Assembly: GCA_964549655.1 (NCBI GenBank)
Contig: CAZJXN010000001.1
Coordinates: 47,179-111,178 of the forward strand
Length of the DNA stretch: 64,000 nucleotides
Source: JADJNW01 sp964549655
GTDB lineage: Bacteria; Bacteroidota; Bacteroidia; Chitinophagales; Saprospiraceae
Direction of reading: 5' to 3'
Under the pieces are notes generated by a model. That model was given only the letters and a program-made list of their open reading frames with translations. It was not told where the DNA came from and did not search any database. This document shows, piece after piece, positions 8,521 through 16,994 of the stretch (positions are counted from its first letter, which is position 1; the number at the start of each line of letters is the position of its first letter). The translations under genes and the position numbers were made by a program.

Positions 8521-9441
8521 CTATTCGCTCATTTGATTATCCTCCTCCAACTCTTGTTTTATCGCCAATACTTCTTCCTCCGATATTCTTTGATATTTAG
8601 CAATCTGCTCGATAGACAGAAAGCCATCTTTGAGCATTTCAATAATCGCTTCTTTTTTCTCCAACCAAACGCCTTGCTCAATACCTTGCTCAATACCTTG
8701 CTCAACGCCTTGCTCGACACCCTGTTCGATACCCTGCTCGATGCCTTGTTCCACCCCTTTTTGAAGCCCTCGCTGGTAAGCATAGTCGGTTTCGATGTCG
8801 TAATCCAATATTAGTGGCATAGATTCTGAAATTTTGATAGATTGTTCGCTCAATTTACGCAATTTTGATAAAGTATTCAACTGTCGGACGTACTTTTCAA
8901 GTTCCAATTTTCCCTGACTTATTTGATATAACCGTTCTAAAATTTGTCGAATCACTTTTTCGGGATGCTCTCCATGAAAATCGCCCAAGATAGCAAGGAT
9001 AATTTCTTGTGGAATGTCCGACAGCATCAATTGTTCATATCGATACTCCTGAATGTTGCGCAATTCAAATCCAATAATACGCTGGTCTGCTGGCAATTCC
9101 GTTTGCATCGTGGGTCGCTGACTACCCAGATAAATTACAAATTGTCGAACCGGAAGTTTATATTTTCGCTGCAAAATAGCTTTGTATTCTGCCTGCCGAT
9201 ACAACATCTCTGCATCATTGGTAGATTGAAATTCCAAATGTAAAATGAACGTTTCTGGTTTGTCGGTTTCTACAATTCTAACGAAATCGGGTTCACGCTC
9301 TAATGTTACTTGGAATTTTTCCGGCAGCGGTTCTGATTTTATAATTTTGAAACCCAACCATTTTTCAGCGATTGGCAGGAATAATTCTTCGAGGTTTTCT
9401 TTGAAGATTTTATCGAATGATTTGGATTCTTTTCTTTCCAT
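8521..9441 (-). CDS. Rpn/PD-(D/E)XK nuclease-like protein with G-[VI]-E-Q repeats
   Basis: 306 aa. The N-terminal 120 residues carry a PD-(D/E)XK nuclease pattern (REPDFVRIV, then FILHLEFQST) as in Rpn-type recombination-promoting nucleases and the related transposase-derived family. A helical middle is followed at about 226-257 by eight tandem GVEQ/GIEQ units, encoded by a 12-nt repeat at about 8668-8762. A short C-terminal helix-turn-helix-like segment follows (LSIEQIAKYQRISEEEVLAIK). It is monocistronic between unrelated genes. A second member of this broad group lies at 60437-61258. The domain is well supported; nuclease activity in the cell is not shown. Confidence 0.8.
   Translation of the reverse strand: MERKESKSFDKIFKENLEELFLPIAEKWLGFKIIKSEPLPEKFQVTLEREPDFVRIVETDKPETFILHLEFQSTNDAEMLYRQAEYKAILQRKYKLPVRQFVIYLGSQRPTMQTELPADQRIIGFELRNIQEYRYEQLMLSDIPQEIILAILGDFHGEHPEKVIRQILERLYQISQGKLELEKYVRQLNTLSKLRKLSEQSIKISESMPLILDYDIETDYAYQRGLQKGVEQGIEQGIEQGVEQGVEQGIEQGIEQGVWLEKKEAIIEMLKDGFLSIEQIAKYQRISEEEVLAIKQELEEDNQMSE
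8668..8762. repeat. in-frame 12-nt tandem repeat
   Basis: About eight copies of a 12-nt unit (CTCAATACCTTG and variants, read on the plus strand) encode GIEQ or GVEQ. Because 12 is a multiple of 3, all frames stay open, which explains the overlapping open frames here. Copy number is likely variable through slippage. Confidence 0.85.
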
Positions 9442-9511
9442 TTATACTTTTTAATACTTGTAAGTGCTGAAGCACTTTTATTTTTAACCGCAGAGACTCT
9501 GTGTTTCTTAA

Positions 9512-9529
9512 TCCCGCCGTATGGCGGGA
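9512..9529. repeat. palindrome TCCCGCC-gtat-GGCGGGA
   Basis: A 7-bp GC stem lies in the 256-nt spacer between the Rpn-like gene and the TIM-barrel gene. A related TCCCGC...GGCGGGA element occurs at 47651-47667. It looks like a small dispersed palindrome. Confidence 0.5.
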
Positions 9530-9615
9530 AGAAAAATTATAATTTAATTTAAATATTTGATTATCAACGTATTGAAAGAATTACAATATTAAACTGCTCA
9601 CTTACTTATTACAAA

Positions 9616-9650
9616 AATGGAGTAACCCGTTTTAAACGAATTACTCCATT
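9616..9650 (-). terminator. terminator of the sugar-oxidation operon
   Basis: AATGGAGTAA and TTACTCCATT form a 10-bp stem with an inner CG-ttttaaa-CG pairing. It lies about 48 nt after the stop of the TIM-barrel gene. Confidence 0.6.
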
Positions 9651-9697
9651 ACTTGCCACGTTCAATCACCCCATAAACCCGTCATCCTATCACCCTT

Positions 9698-10579
9698 TCA
9701 CACGCTACAAATATCCACGCCTTCCTTCAACGCCGCAATTTTATTTTCATAAGTTGGAATGTACTCCTGCGCGACATACCCTTTATAATCCAATTCGGCA
9801 ATGGCAGTCATAATCGCTTTGTAATTCAACTCCTGCGAGGCGTTGATTTCGTGTCTGCCCGGTACGCCGCCCGTGTGATAGTGGCTGATGTAATTTTTGT
9901 ATTTACGAATGGTGGCAATTATGTCGCCTTCCATGATTTGCATGTGATAAATGTCGTAGAGCAATCTGAACTGCGAGGAGCCGATTTTATTCACCAATTT
10001 GACACCCCATGCGGTTTTATCGCATTGATAATCTTTATGGTCTACCTTGCTATTTAGCAATTCCATTACAACCTTTACATTTTTCTTCTCGGCGTGTTTT
10101 ACGATTTTATCCAAACCTTTGGCACAGTTTTCAATCCCTGCGGCATCGGTAATCATATTTTTACCGGTACCCCGATTGCCAGAGAAAACGATGACTTGTG
10201 GGATGCCTGCCTCTGCTGCTTGGTCAATGAGTTGCAAATAAGGCTTCTGCAATTTGGCATGATTAGCTACCTTATTAAAACCCTCCGAGATATTAGCGAA
10301 AGAACCGGTAGCAATAGCGCAAGTTAAGCCCTGTTTTTGAATGGTTTTCCATTGGTCAGCACCTAATAATTCGATAGAAGAAATACCCAGGCTTTTCGCT
10401 TGTTCGGCAAATTCTTCCAGTGGAATGCTGCCGTAGCACCAGTAGCACACCGAGTGTTTGAATTCGCGCTTGGCCACTTCCAGTGCTTCTAAGGTTTTGC
10501 TCATCACTACTGTGGGAGTTAGCGCCAGAGCGCCCACACTTAGGGCGGCGGTTTTTAAAGCATCGCGGCGAGTTGGCAT
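9698..10579 (-). CDS. Tat-exported TIM-barrel sugar isomerase/epimerase (hydroxypyruvate isomerase-like)
   Basis: 293 aa. An N-terminal twin-arginine signal (TRRDALKTAALSVGALAL) shows export to the periplasm. The rest is a xylose isomerase-like TIM barrel: WCYGSIPLEEFAEQA, VVMELLNS (metal Glu), LLYDIYHMQ (Asp/His), HYHTGGVPGRHEI and AQEYIP (Glu). These positions match the metal site of the hydroxypyruvate isomerase-like family. It is third in a likely operon after the GMC oxidoreductase and the subunit 3-like protein. That context suggests action on oxidised (keto) sugars in the periplasm. The fold is firm; the substrate is inference. Confidence 0.85.
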   Translation of the reverse strand: MPTRRDALKTAALSVGALALTPTVVMSKTLEALEVAKREFKHSVCYWCYGSIPLEEFAEQAKSLGISSIELLGADQWKTIQKQGLTCAIATGSFANISEGFNKVANHAKLQKPYLQLIDQAAEAGIPQVIVFSGNRGTGKNMITDAAGIENCAKGLDKIVKHAEKKNVKVVMELLNSKVDHKDYQCDKTAWGVKLVNKIGSSQFRLLYDIYHMQIMEGDIIATIRKYKNYISHYHTGGVPGRHEINASQELNYKAIMTAIAELDYKGYVAQEYIPTYENKIAALKEGVDICSV

Positions 10580-10587
10580 AGTTTTTT

Positions 10588-10676
10588 AATTTAAAATGTA
10601 AAATGTAAAATTTAAAAGTCAAAAGGATTGCTATAATTTTACATTTTACATTTAGCGTTTTACATTTTACATTTAC
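10588..10676. repeat. inverted AAAATGT / TTTTACA heptamer array
   Basis: Tandem AAAATGT units on one side and TTTTACA units on the other flank a short non-repeated core. The array fills the spacer between the two Tat-exported proteins and ends inside the last codons of the upstream gene. Related arrays occur at 49284-49474 and 55722-55801. Confidence 0.7.
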
Positions 10677-11440
10677 AAAGAATAAATCCGTTCGTTTTTT
10701 ACTTCAGATAGCGGTATGCAACCCTTATAAACGCCCGGTACGGGTTCGTAATTGGTTACTTCTTCGCCCACGACTTTGGAGGAGAAATAACCGGCTAAAG
10801 TCATTTGCTTGAAGCGCAGGAAGAACGGATACGTATTGTTCAAACGGTTGCGTTCAAAAACTTCTAAATCCGGAAATGGCGACATAGTTTCCATCTCTTG
10901 ATTCAGCCGCTCCGATTTCTTTACCGTTTCCCGTTGCATCATGGATTGTTGCTGTGTGCGCTGTTTGGCTCTTTGAGCGTTGGCTTTCTCTAAGTTTTCC
11001 AGCGGGTCGCTCCACGTTTTTTCGCGGCGGTCTATTTCTGCCAGTACGTCTTCACTTTCCATCAGTAAGAGCACTTTCTCTTGGTCTTTTTTCGACAATT
11101 CTAAGAAAGGCTTGCCAGCCGTTTTCACTGCCGTTGGATTTACACTTCTCAAACCCAAGGCAAACGCCTCGCGCTCGCGATTCGGAATGCACGCACTCAG
11201 CAGCATTTCCATGTACGCCGGTACGCCTGCGTCGAGTGCGCCCGGTGTGTTCGTGCGCGGCAGGATGCGGTCGGCTATTGCAGATACCAAGTCCGCCTGT
11301 TCTTGCGTGAAGTAGGTCGGTTTCCAGTCCGTTTGGCTAGTATTGGATTGGCAGCCGTTAAGAATACCCTGCATCATGGAGGCGGTCAGCGCGTAACCGG
11401 TGAGGAGGGCAGTTTGTTTTATAACGTCTCTTCTTGTCAT
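10673..11440 (-). CDS. gluconate 2-dehydrogenase subunit 3-like protein (Tat lipoprotein)
   Basis: 255 aa. A twin-arginine signal (TRRDVIKQTALLTGYAL) ends in a lipobox-like LNGCQSN (Cys30). The body matches the gluconate 2-dehydrogenase subunit 3 family: LVSAIADRILPRTNTPGA, then GVPAYMEMLL, and the C-terminal YPFFLRFKQMTLAGYFSS. This small subunit escorts GMC flavoproteins through Tat and anchors them. A Q/K/E-rich insert at about 150-190 (ANAQRAKQRTQQQ) is likely a coiled coil and looks unusual for the family. It lies between the isomerase and the GMC subunit, its likely partner. In Caulobacter-type glucoside 3-dehydrogenase this is the LacC role. Confidence 0.87.
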   Translation of the reverse strand: MTRRDVIKQTALLTGYALTASMMQGILNGCQSNTSQTDWKPTYFTQEQADLVSAIADRILPRTNTPGALDAGVPAYMEMLLSACIPNREREAFALGLRSVNPTAVKTAGKPFLELSKKDQEKVLLLMESEDVLAEIDRREKTWSDPLENLEKANAQRAKQRTQQQSMMQRETVKKSERLNQEMETMSPFPDLEVFERNRLNNTYPFFLRFKQMTLAGYFSSKVVGEEVTNYEPVPGVYKGCIPLSEVKNERIYSL

Positions 11441-11448
11441 GTTTTTAT

Positions 11449-11527
11449 TGTGTTCAAGTGTTTATGTGTTCAAGTGTTCATGTGTGCTCCATACTTGAAC
11501 ACACAAACACTTGAACACACGAACACA
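11449..11527. repeat. inverted GTGTTCAA octamer array
   Basis: Units GTGTTCAA, GTGTTTAT and GTGTTCAT are followed by the inverted arm with CTTGAACACA-type units. The array fills the spacer between the GMC gene and the subunit 3 gene and would form a long hairpin within the operon transcript. Confidence 0.75.
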
Positions 11528-11530
11528 GGT

Positions 11531-13243
11531 TTAGAGATTCATTTTTTTCAATTCCTTCACCGCAAAATCAGCCGCACGCGCCGTAAGCGCCATGTACGTG
11601 AGCGATGGATTCACACAACCAGCAGAGGTCATGCAAGCACCGTCGGTGACGAATACGTTTTTCACATCATGGAGTTGATTGTTGGCATTTAATACGGAGG
11701 TTTTTGGGTCGCGTCCCATACGTGCCGTACCCATCTCGTGGATGCCCAAACCGAGCCAAGAGCCATTGTCGTAGGTGCGGATACTTTTGAAACCAGCGGC
11801 TTCGAGCATTTCAGCAGCAGATTCCATCACATCTTTGCGCATGGCAAATTCATTTTCTTTGTATTCCGCATCAAATTTCAGCGTCGGCTGTCCCCATTTG
11901 TCGCGCACTTCATCGGTGAGCGTCACGCGGTTTTCAGCGTAAGGTAACACTTCTCCAAAGCCAGTCATGCCCATTTCCCACAATCCTGGACTCAATAAAT
12001 GGTCTTTGAAATCAGCGCCCACGCCCACGCGCATCTCCGCTACGGACGACATCCAGCTCTGCCGACTTGCGCCACCCTGGTAGCCATAGCCCCGCAAATA
12101 ATCTTTACGCGCTGTGTTAGAATCCCCCAAATTGCGGTAACGCGGAATGTAAAAACCGTTTGCACGTCTGCCTTTATAAAACTGGTCTTGAAAACCTTCG
12201 TGTACACCGCTCGCACCGCAGGACAAATGGTGGTCCATAATATTGCGACCCAATTGGTCACTCTGATTGCCCAAGCCGTTGGGATGTTGTGCGGATTTCG
12301 AATTCAATAAGATATGCGTAGTCGCCATTGCTGAGGCACAACAGAAAATCACTTTTGCAAAAAACTCCTTAGTCTCATTCGTTTCGGCATCAATCACGCG
12401 TACGCCTTTTGCTAACTTGGTAGCTGGGTCATAAATAATGGCATTTACAATCGAATGTGGACGCAGGGTCATATTGCCGGTCTTCTCCGCCGCCGGTAAA
12501 GTAGCTGCATTACTACTGAAATAAGCACCGTACGGACAGCCGCGCATACAGCGATTGCGATACTGGCAAGAGCCGCGACCGTTATGTTCTTTCGTTAAAT
12601 TGGCGACGCGACCGATGATGAGTTTACGTTCTTTGAAATTTGACTCAATGCCTTTTTTGGCGTGTTGTTCCAAACAATTCAATTCCATCGGTGGTAAAAA
12701 CTGTCCGTCTGGCAATTGCGGCAAGCCTTCTTTGCTTCCGCTAATGCCTGCAAAACGTTCCACATAATCATACCAAGGCGCTACATCCTCATAGCGAATG
12801 GGCCAATCTACGCCGTGTCCGTCTTTGGCGTTGGCTTGAAAATCCATCTCACTCAACCGATAACTCTGGCGCCCCCAAAGCAGCGAGCGACCGCCCACGT
12901 GGTAGCCGCGCATCCAGTCAAAACGCTTAGTTTCCACATACGGATGCTCCGTGTCTTTTACAAACCAGTGTTTGGTGGACTGCCGAATGGTGTAGCCCGT
13001 GCGGCTTTGCTTCGGGTAGTCCTTCATTTCCTCTACTGGCACTTGGTCGCGGTAGTCGAGGTCCCAAGGCTCCAAAGATGCCGTTGGATAGTCCAAATGT
13101 TTTACGTCTCGACCGCGTTCCAACACCAGTGTTTTCAGTCCTTTTTCACAAAGTTCTTTAGCTGCCCAGCCGCCGCTGATGCCCGACCCAATCACGATGG
13201 CATCGTAGGTGACTTCCGCTTTTCCATTTGAATTGAATTGCAT
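11531..13243 (-). CDS. GMC family FAD-dependent oxidoreductase (sugar dehydrogenase catalytic subunit)
   Basis: 570 aa. An FAD-binding Rossmann motif stands at the N-terminus (VIGSGISGGWAAKELCEKG, about 16-34). Family motifs follow: GGRSLLWGRQS, a Cys-rich CQYRNRCMRGCPYGAY, and the C-terminal GIHEMGTARMG (catalytic His) and CVNPSLTYMALTARAAD. This is the GMC branch of gluconate 2-dehydrogenase and glucoside 3-dehydrogenase large subunits. It has no signal peptide of its own, so it probably crosses the membrane with the Tat-bearing small subunit encoded next. It likely oxidises a sugar or glycoside and passes electrons to a cytochrome; a diheme cytochrome c lies 20 kb away at 32865-33809. Confidence 0.9.
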   Translation of the reverse strand: MQFNSNGKAEVTYDAIVIGSGISGGWAAKELCEKGLKTLVLERGRDVKHLDYPTASLEPWDLDYRDQVPVEEMKDYPKQSRTGYTIRQSTKHWFVKDTEHPYVETKRFDWMRGYHVGGRSLLWGRQSYRLSEMDFQANAKDGHGVDWPIRYEDVAPWYDYVERFAGISGSKEGLPQLPDGQFLPPMELNCLEQHAKKGIESNFKERKLIIGRVANLTKEHNGRGSCQYRNRCMRGCPYGAYFSSNAATLPAAEKTGNMTLRPHSIVNAIIYDPATKLAKGVRVIDAETNETKEFFAKVIFCCASAMATTHILLNSKSAQHPNGLGNQSDQLGRNIMDHHLSCGASGVHEGFQDQFYKGRRANGFYIPRYRNLGDSNTARKDYLRGYGYQGGASRQSWMSSVAEMRVGVGADFKDHLLSPGLWEMGMTGFGEVLPYAENRVTLTDEVRDKWGQPTLKFDAEYKENEFAMRKDVMESAAEMLEAAGFKSIRTYDNGSWLGLGIHEMGTARMGRDPKTSVLNANNQLHDVKNVFVTDGACMTSAGCVNPSLTYMALTARAADFAVKELKKMNL

Positions 13244-13497
13244 AGTATAGCGAAGATTTTAGCTGTGATTCATTAAATTCAATCTTTCCTCTTTTACTTC
13301 GCTAATCTATCAATAATTAATTTCCCCAAAACACTATTGGACAAATTTTTTCTGACTTTTGTTAAATTAAGACAAAGTATAAATAAGGACGGAAAGCGAC
13401 CAAGTAACAAAGCGATTAAAAGATAAACTTTGCGCCTTTGCGTGAAAAAAAATGCGGCGAGGGAAATATAAGAAGAGCAAAAATCTGCGGGAAAATT

Positions 13498-14490
13498 TCA
13501 CTCCAATTCATTCTCACTCTTTTTACCTTTTGCCCAACAATCCAAATTATAAATAGTCGTCTCGGCAATATTTTCTAAAGCTGTATCCGTTAAAAATGCT
13601 TGATGGCTGGTAATCAGCACATTAGGAAAGGAAATCAGTCGGGCAATCACGTCATCTTGTAATATTTCATTGGAATGGTCTTCAAAAAATAAGCCTTTTT
13701 CCTCTTCATATACATCCAAACCGAGATAGCCGATGCGACCCGTTTTCAGCCCTTCGACCAGTTCTTTTGTATCCACTAAACCACCGCGACTGGTGTTGAT
13801 AAGCATTACGCCGGGTTTCATTTTTTCAATGCGCTCGCGGTTGATGATGTAATGCGTGTGGTCATTGAGTGGCGCATGGAGCGTAATAATGTCCGATTGT
13901 GCACAAAGCTCGTCTATATCAATAAATTCCAATCCATATTTTTCCGTCAATTCGGGATTGGGTTTAATATCGAATGCCACTAATTTGCAGCCAAAACCAT
14001 GTAATATTTTTGCGACCAGATTGCCGATTTTACCCAAACCGATGATGCCTACCGTCTTGCCATTCATATCAAAACCCGTTAAACCATTGAGCGAGAAGTT
14101 GAGGTCTCGCACGCGGTTGTTAGCTTTAATCAGTTTGCGATTCAGCGCGAGCATGAGCGCGACCGTGTGTTCTGCCACCGCGTAAGGCGAGTATTCTGGC
14201 ACACGCGCGACTTTGATGTCTAATTCCTTGGCTTTTTCTAAATCCACATGATTAAAGCCTGCTGACCGCAGCGCGAGATATTTCACCCCACGTTCTTTCA
14301 GTTTTTCCAATACGGGCGCGGAAGCGTCGTCATTGGTGAAAATGGAAACGCCCTCACAATCTTGCGCAAGTGGCGTGGTGTCTATATTCAAATACGTATC
14401 CACCAATAATTTCAACTCGTGCTTATCGGCATTAGCAGCTTGCAAAGCTTCGAGTTCAAATTTGTGGGCACTAAAGACGGCGATTTTCAT
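13498..14490 (-). CDS. ldhA: D-lactate dehydrogenase (2-hydroxyacid dehydrogenase)
   Basis: 330 aa, the normal length for the fermentative NAD-dependent D-lactate dehydrogenase. The NAD-binding GLGKIG motif is at 151-156. The catalytic triad of the family is visible: Arg235 in NTSRGGLVD, Glu264 in GLDVYEEE and His296 in ITSHQAFLT. The EYSPYAVAEHTV motif near 99-110 is typical of LdhA rather than of glyoxylate or phosphoglycerate dehydrogenases. It converts pyruvate and NADH to D-lactate in the cytoplasm. It appears monocistronic. Nothing odd. Confidence 0.92.
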   Translation of the reverse strand: MKIAVFSAHKFELEALQAANADKHELKLLVDTYLNIDTTPLAQDCEGVSIFTNDDASAPVLEKLKERGVKYLALRSAGFNHVDLEKAKELDIKVARVPEYSPYAVAEHTVALMLALNRKLIKANNRVRDLNFSLNGLTGFDMNGKTVGIIGLGKIGNLVAKILHGFGCKLVAFDIKPNPELTEKYGLEFIDIDELCAQSDIITLHAPLNDHTHYIINRERIEKMKPGVMLINTSRGGLVDTKELVEGLKTGRIGYLGLDVYEEEKGLFFEDHSNEILQDDVIARLISFPNVLITSHQAFLTDTALENIAETTIYNLDCWAKGKKSENELE

Positions 14491-14571
14491 AAGATATTAT
14501 TTTTACAAAAATGCCAGAGGGATTTAAAAGTTGTCCGACATTCAAAGGTTAAACGCTTGAAGACAGAAAAG

Positions 14572-15180
14572 TTATTTTTTAATTCCCAAACATCGCACGA
14601 CCGACCCCCAACCCGTATGATTTGTGCCTTCTGCAAGATAAATTTCTTTTTCTTCCAATTCCAAAAATTCAAAATTGGCAAAATCTGCCTGCACTTCTTC
14701 AATGGAATACAGCATATTGATGTCCGACGGACCGCCCGAACGTTGCGTTTTTTGATATTCCAATTGATTTTTACCAAATGCTTCAAAAATAAGTACGCCG
14801 CCCGGTTTTAAAAACGTAGCAATTTTGCGATTGTAAATTGACTTCACCTCCGCCGAAAAATGCGCATAAATAAATGCCACTGCATCAAACGACGCTTCTT
14901 CAAACGACAATCGTTCCACTTCGCTCACTTGATAATTAATTTGCACTTGATTCGCTTCCGCCAGTGCAAGGGCTTTACTTTGACCACTTTCACTCCAATC
15001 GAACGCAGTGACTTCCCAACCCAATTTAGCGGCAAAAACGGCATTTCGACCTTCTCCCTCGGCGGGTAGCAAAAGTTTGCCTACTTTATAATGTTGAATT
15101 TTTTCTTTTAAATACTCGTTTGGCTCAATGCCGTAGATATATTCAGATTGGTTATAACGTTCGTTCCAGACTTGTTGCAT
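14572..15180 (-). CDS. class I SAM-dependent methyltransferase
   Basis: 202 aa. It opens with WNERYNQSEYIYGIEPNEYL, followed by the SAM-binding motif region LLPAEGEGRNAVFAAKLGWEVTAFD (about 37-61). Then come motif II-like VAFIYAHF and LKPGGVLIFEAFGKNQL. This places it with tellurite-resistance/thiopurine-type small-molecule methyltransferases (TehB-like). The GEGRN variant of the glycine motif is common in that group. Substrate unknown. It lies in the same direction between the permease and ldhA. Confidence 0.85.
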   Translation of the reverse strand: MQQVWNERYNQSEYIYGIEPNEYLKEKIQHYKVGKLLLPAEGEGRNAVFAAKLGWEVTAFDWSESGQSKALALAEANQVQINYQVSEVERLSFEEASFDAVAFIYAHFSAEVKSIYNRKIATFLKPGGVLIFEAFGKNQLEYQKTQRSGGPSDINMLYSIEEVQADFANFEFLELEEKEIYLAEGTNHTGWGSVVRCLGIKK

Positions 15181-15230
15181 GAATAGATAGATTTTATAAG
15201 GTTTTTAAATAGCTCTTACAAATGCAAACC

Positions 15231-16544
15231 TTATCTTTTTGTATTAGTTGTTCGCATCCATTTTCCGATGAAGTAAATAGCAGTCAGTGCCGCCAGAAAT
15301 ATTATTAAAGCGTTCCACTCTGTTCCTTTCAAATTTGATAAAAACCAGCCGATAGCTATGATTGCCAAAATTGGGACGATTAGTCCACCCGGAATTTTAA
15401 AACTGCCTTCCGGTGCAGGATATTTTTTTAATCGCAGTTGAATCGTTGCCAGTACGACTGCCAAGTAAATAAGCAACATCGCCGCACTCGCCAGAATTGC
15501 CAATTGTTGAAAACCACCGCTCAACGCAAAAATAAGTCCCAACCCAGCATAAGCGATAATCGCAATGTGAGGTGTGGTGTAACGTGGGTGAACGCGACTG
15601 AAAAATGCAGGTAATAAATTATCTTTAGCCGCCGCATAAATCAAGCGAGGCGACGCCAAAATATCGCCACTAATCGTACCAAACATGGAAATGGCTGCGC
15701 CGGCAATAATCAAAATAGCGCCCCAATTGCCAAATAATCGTTGTGCAACTGCTGCGATTGGAGCCTCTTTTTCCGCTTGTAAATCATTTCCGAGAACGCC
15801 TTGTGCGACGGTTTGCAATAACAAATAAATTCCGACAACACCTATTAATCCGATGAAGATGCCACGCGGAATGGTACGCTGCGGATTTTTCACTTCGCCG
15901 CTCACACTTAACGATGCCTCAATTCCTAAAAAAGCGAAAAATAAAACGAGTGATACCTCGCCTAATGATTTTATAGAAGGCGTGCTCGTCCATTGCAAAT
16001 TTTCTGATTTTATAAAAAAAACGCCAACTATGATTAATAAAAGTAATGGAATCAGTTTTACCAGCGTATTAATTTCGACCAATCGGGTCCCTTGTCTTAC
16101 GCCTCGAATATTAATCCAAGCTAAAAAAGCAAATAAAATTGTTAATAAAATGACTTTGCTTGTAAAATTATTTAAAACCGGAAATGGCACACTCAAGGTA
16201 TTCACCAGCGCGTTGGCAATGGCAGCATCCGCCATCATCGCATAGCCAAACCAAAATAGCGAATTTGTCAAAAAACCAACAAACGGTCCAAACGCCGTCT
16301 CTACATACGCATACGCGCCGCCGCTGGAAGTCACTTTACTCCCCACTTCTGCAAAACACAGCAAAATAAGGGTAATCAGCACGGCGCAAATTACATAAGC
16401 CAACACGCTTGCCGCGCCCAAACTCGCTGCCACCACTGCGGGCAACACAAAAATGCCGGAGCCGATTGTGAGATTGATGGCATTCGCAGCTAAGCCGAGG
16501 ATGCCGATTTTGCGGGGGAGGATTTCGGGTTGATTGGATTGCAC
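15231..16544 (-). CDS. APC family amino acid permease
   Basis: 437 aa, about 12 membrane helices. The first helix carries the substrate-binding break of the APC fold (NLTIGSGIFVLPAVVAAS). Further motifs are GAYAYVETAFGP, FFAFLGIEASLSVSGEVKNPQRTIPRG and SPRLIYAAAKDNLLP. Inner-membrane uptake or exchange of amino acids is likely; the specificity is not visible. The only reasonable start is a GTG at 16544, 19 nt after the stop of the tail-tube gene, so the permease is probably cotranscribed with that pair. Confidence 0.88.
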   Translation of the reverse strand: MQSNQPEILPRKIGILGLAANAINLTIGSGIFVLPAVVAASLGAASVLAYVICAVLITLILLCFAEVGSKVTSSGGAYAYVETAFGPFVGFLTNSLFWFGYAMMADAAIANALVNTLSVPFPVLNNFTSKVILLTILFAFLAWINIRGVRQGTRLVEINTLVKLIPLLLLIIVGVFFIKSENLQWTSTPSIKSLGEVSLVLFFAFLGIEASLSVSGEVKNPQRTIPRGIFIGLIGVVGIYLLLQTVAQGVLGNDLQAEKEAPIAAVAQRLFGNWGAILIIAGAAISMFGTISGDILASPRLIYAAAKDNLLPAFFSRVHPRYTTPHIAIIAYAGLGLIFALSGGFQQLAILASAAMLLIYLAVVLATIQLRLKKYPAPEGSFKIPGGLIVPILAIIAIGWFLSNLKGTEWNALIIFLAALTAIYFIGKWMRTTNTKR

Positions 16545-16563
16545 AAAAAATATTATATACTAA

Positions 16564-16989
16564 TTACTCAAATGTTATGGTCAAACCTTCGTGAGCGATT
16601 TCCAATGATTCGATAACAATCTCATTACCAAGTGCTTCCAAATCCGAACATTCCAATTTCACTGGAAAAGCATTGCGCACTCTCCAAGCTACGATAGGCT
16701 CGTGGGTTTCACTTAGTAACGAAATGGTTACATCCCGCTTGAAATTTTTATCCTGAGCCTGTTGCCACCATTCAAAGAATTGGTTATTGGTTTTAGTCAT
16801 TCCTCTTTTCAGAGTAATATTACTAAACTTGGTTCTGCCGGGTAGCTTGAAAGCATTGTCTTCTCTACTATTGCCTAAGCGATATTCAATCACTTCTCTT
16901 GAAAAATTTAAACCAGAAACCTTGGTGAAACCCATTTCCAAATCACCAATTCGCACTTGAAAATTAAAGTTTTTAAAGAGGTTGTTCAT
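16564..16989 (-). CDS. orphan phage/eCIS-type tail tube protein (gp19 family)
   Basis: 141 aa. The sequence matches the T4-like gp19/Afp1 tube family across its whole length: NFQVRIGDLEMGFTKVSGLN, EVIEYRLGNS, KLPGRTKFSNITLKRG, FFEWW and the C-terminal NEIVIESLEIAHEGL. Such proteins form hexameric rings that stack into the inner tube of contractile injection systems. No sheath, baseplate, spike, LysM or AAA gene lies near, and no prophage genes. It overlaps nothing and lies 5 nt after the unknown gene at 16995-17390. Family call is firm; the role in the absence of a sheath is open. Confidence 0.88.
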   Translation of the reverse strand: MNNLFKNFNFQVRIGDLEMGFTKVSGLNFSREVIEYRLGNSREDNAFKLPGRTKFSNITLKRGMTKTNNQFFEWWQQAQDKNFKRDVTISLLSETHEPIVAWRVRNAFPVKLECSDLEALGNEIVIESLEIAHEGLTITFE

Positions 16990-16994
16990 TTTAT

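Noticed and set aside
8559..8783. Reverse-strand frame in the 12-nt repeat
   Set aside because: Repeat period 12 keeps all frames open; this is a shadow of the Rpn-like gene.
12716..13231. Plus-strand frame of 171 residues
   Set aside because: Antisense to the GMC gene, no domain.
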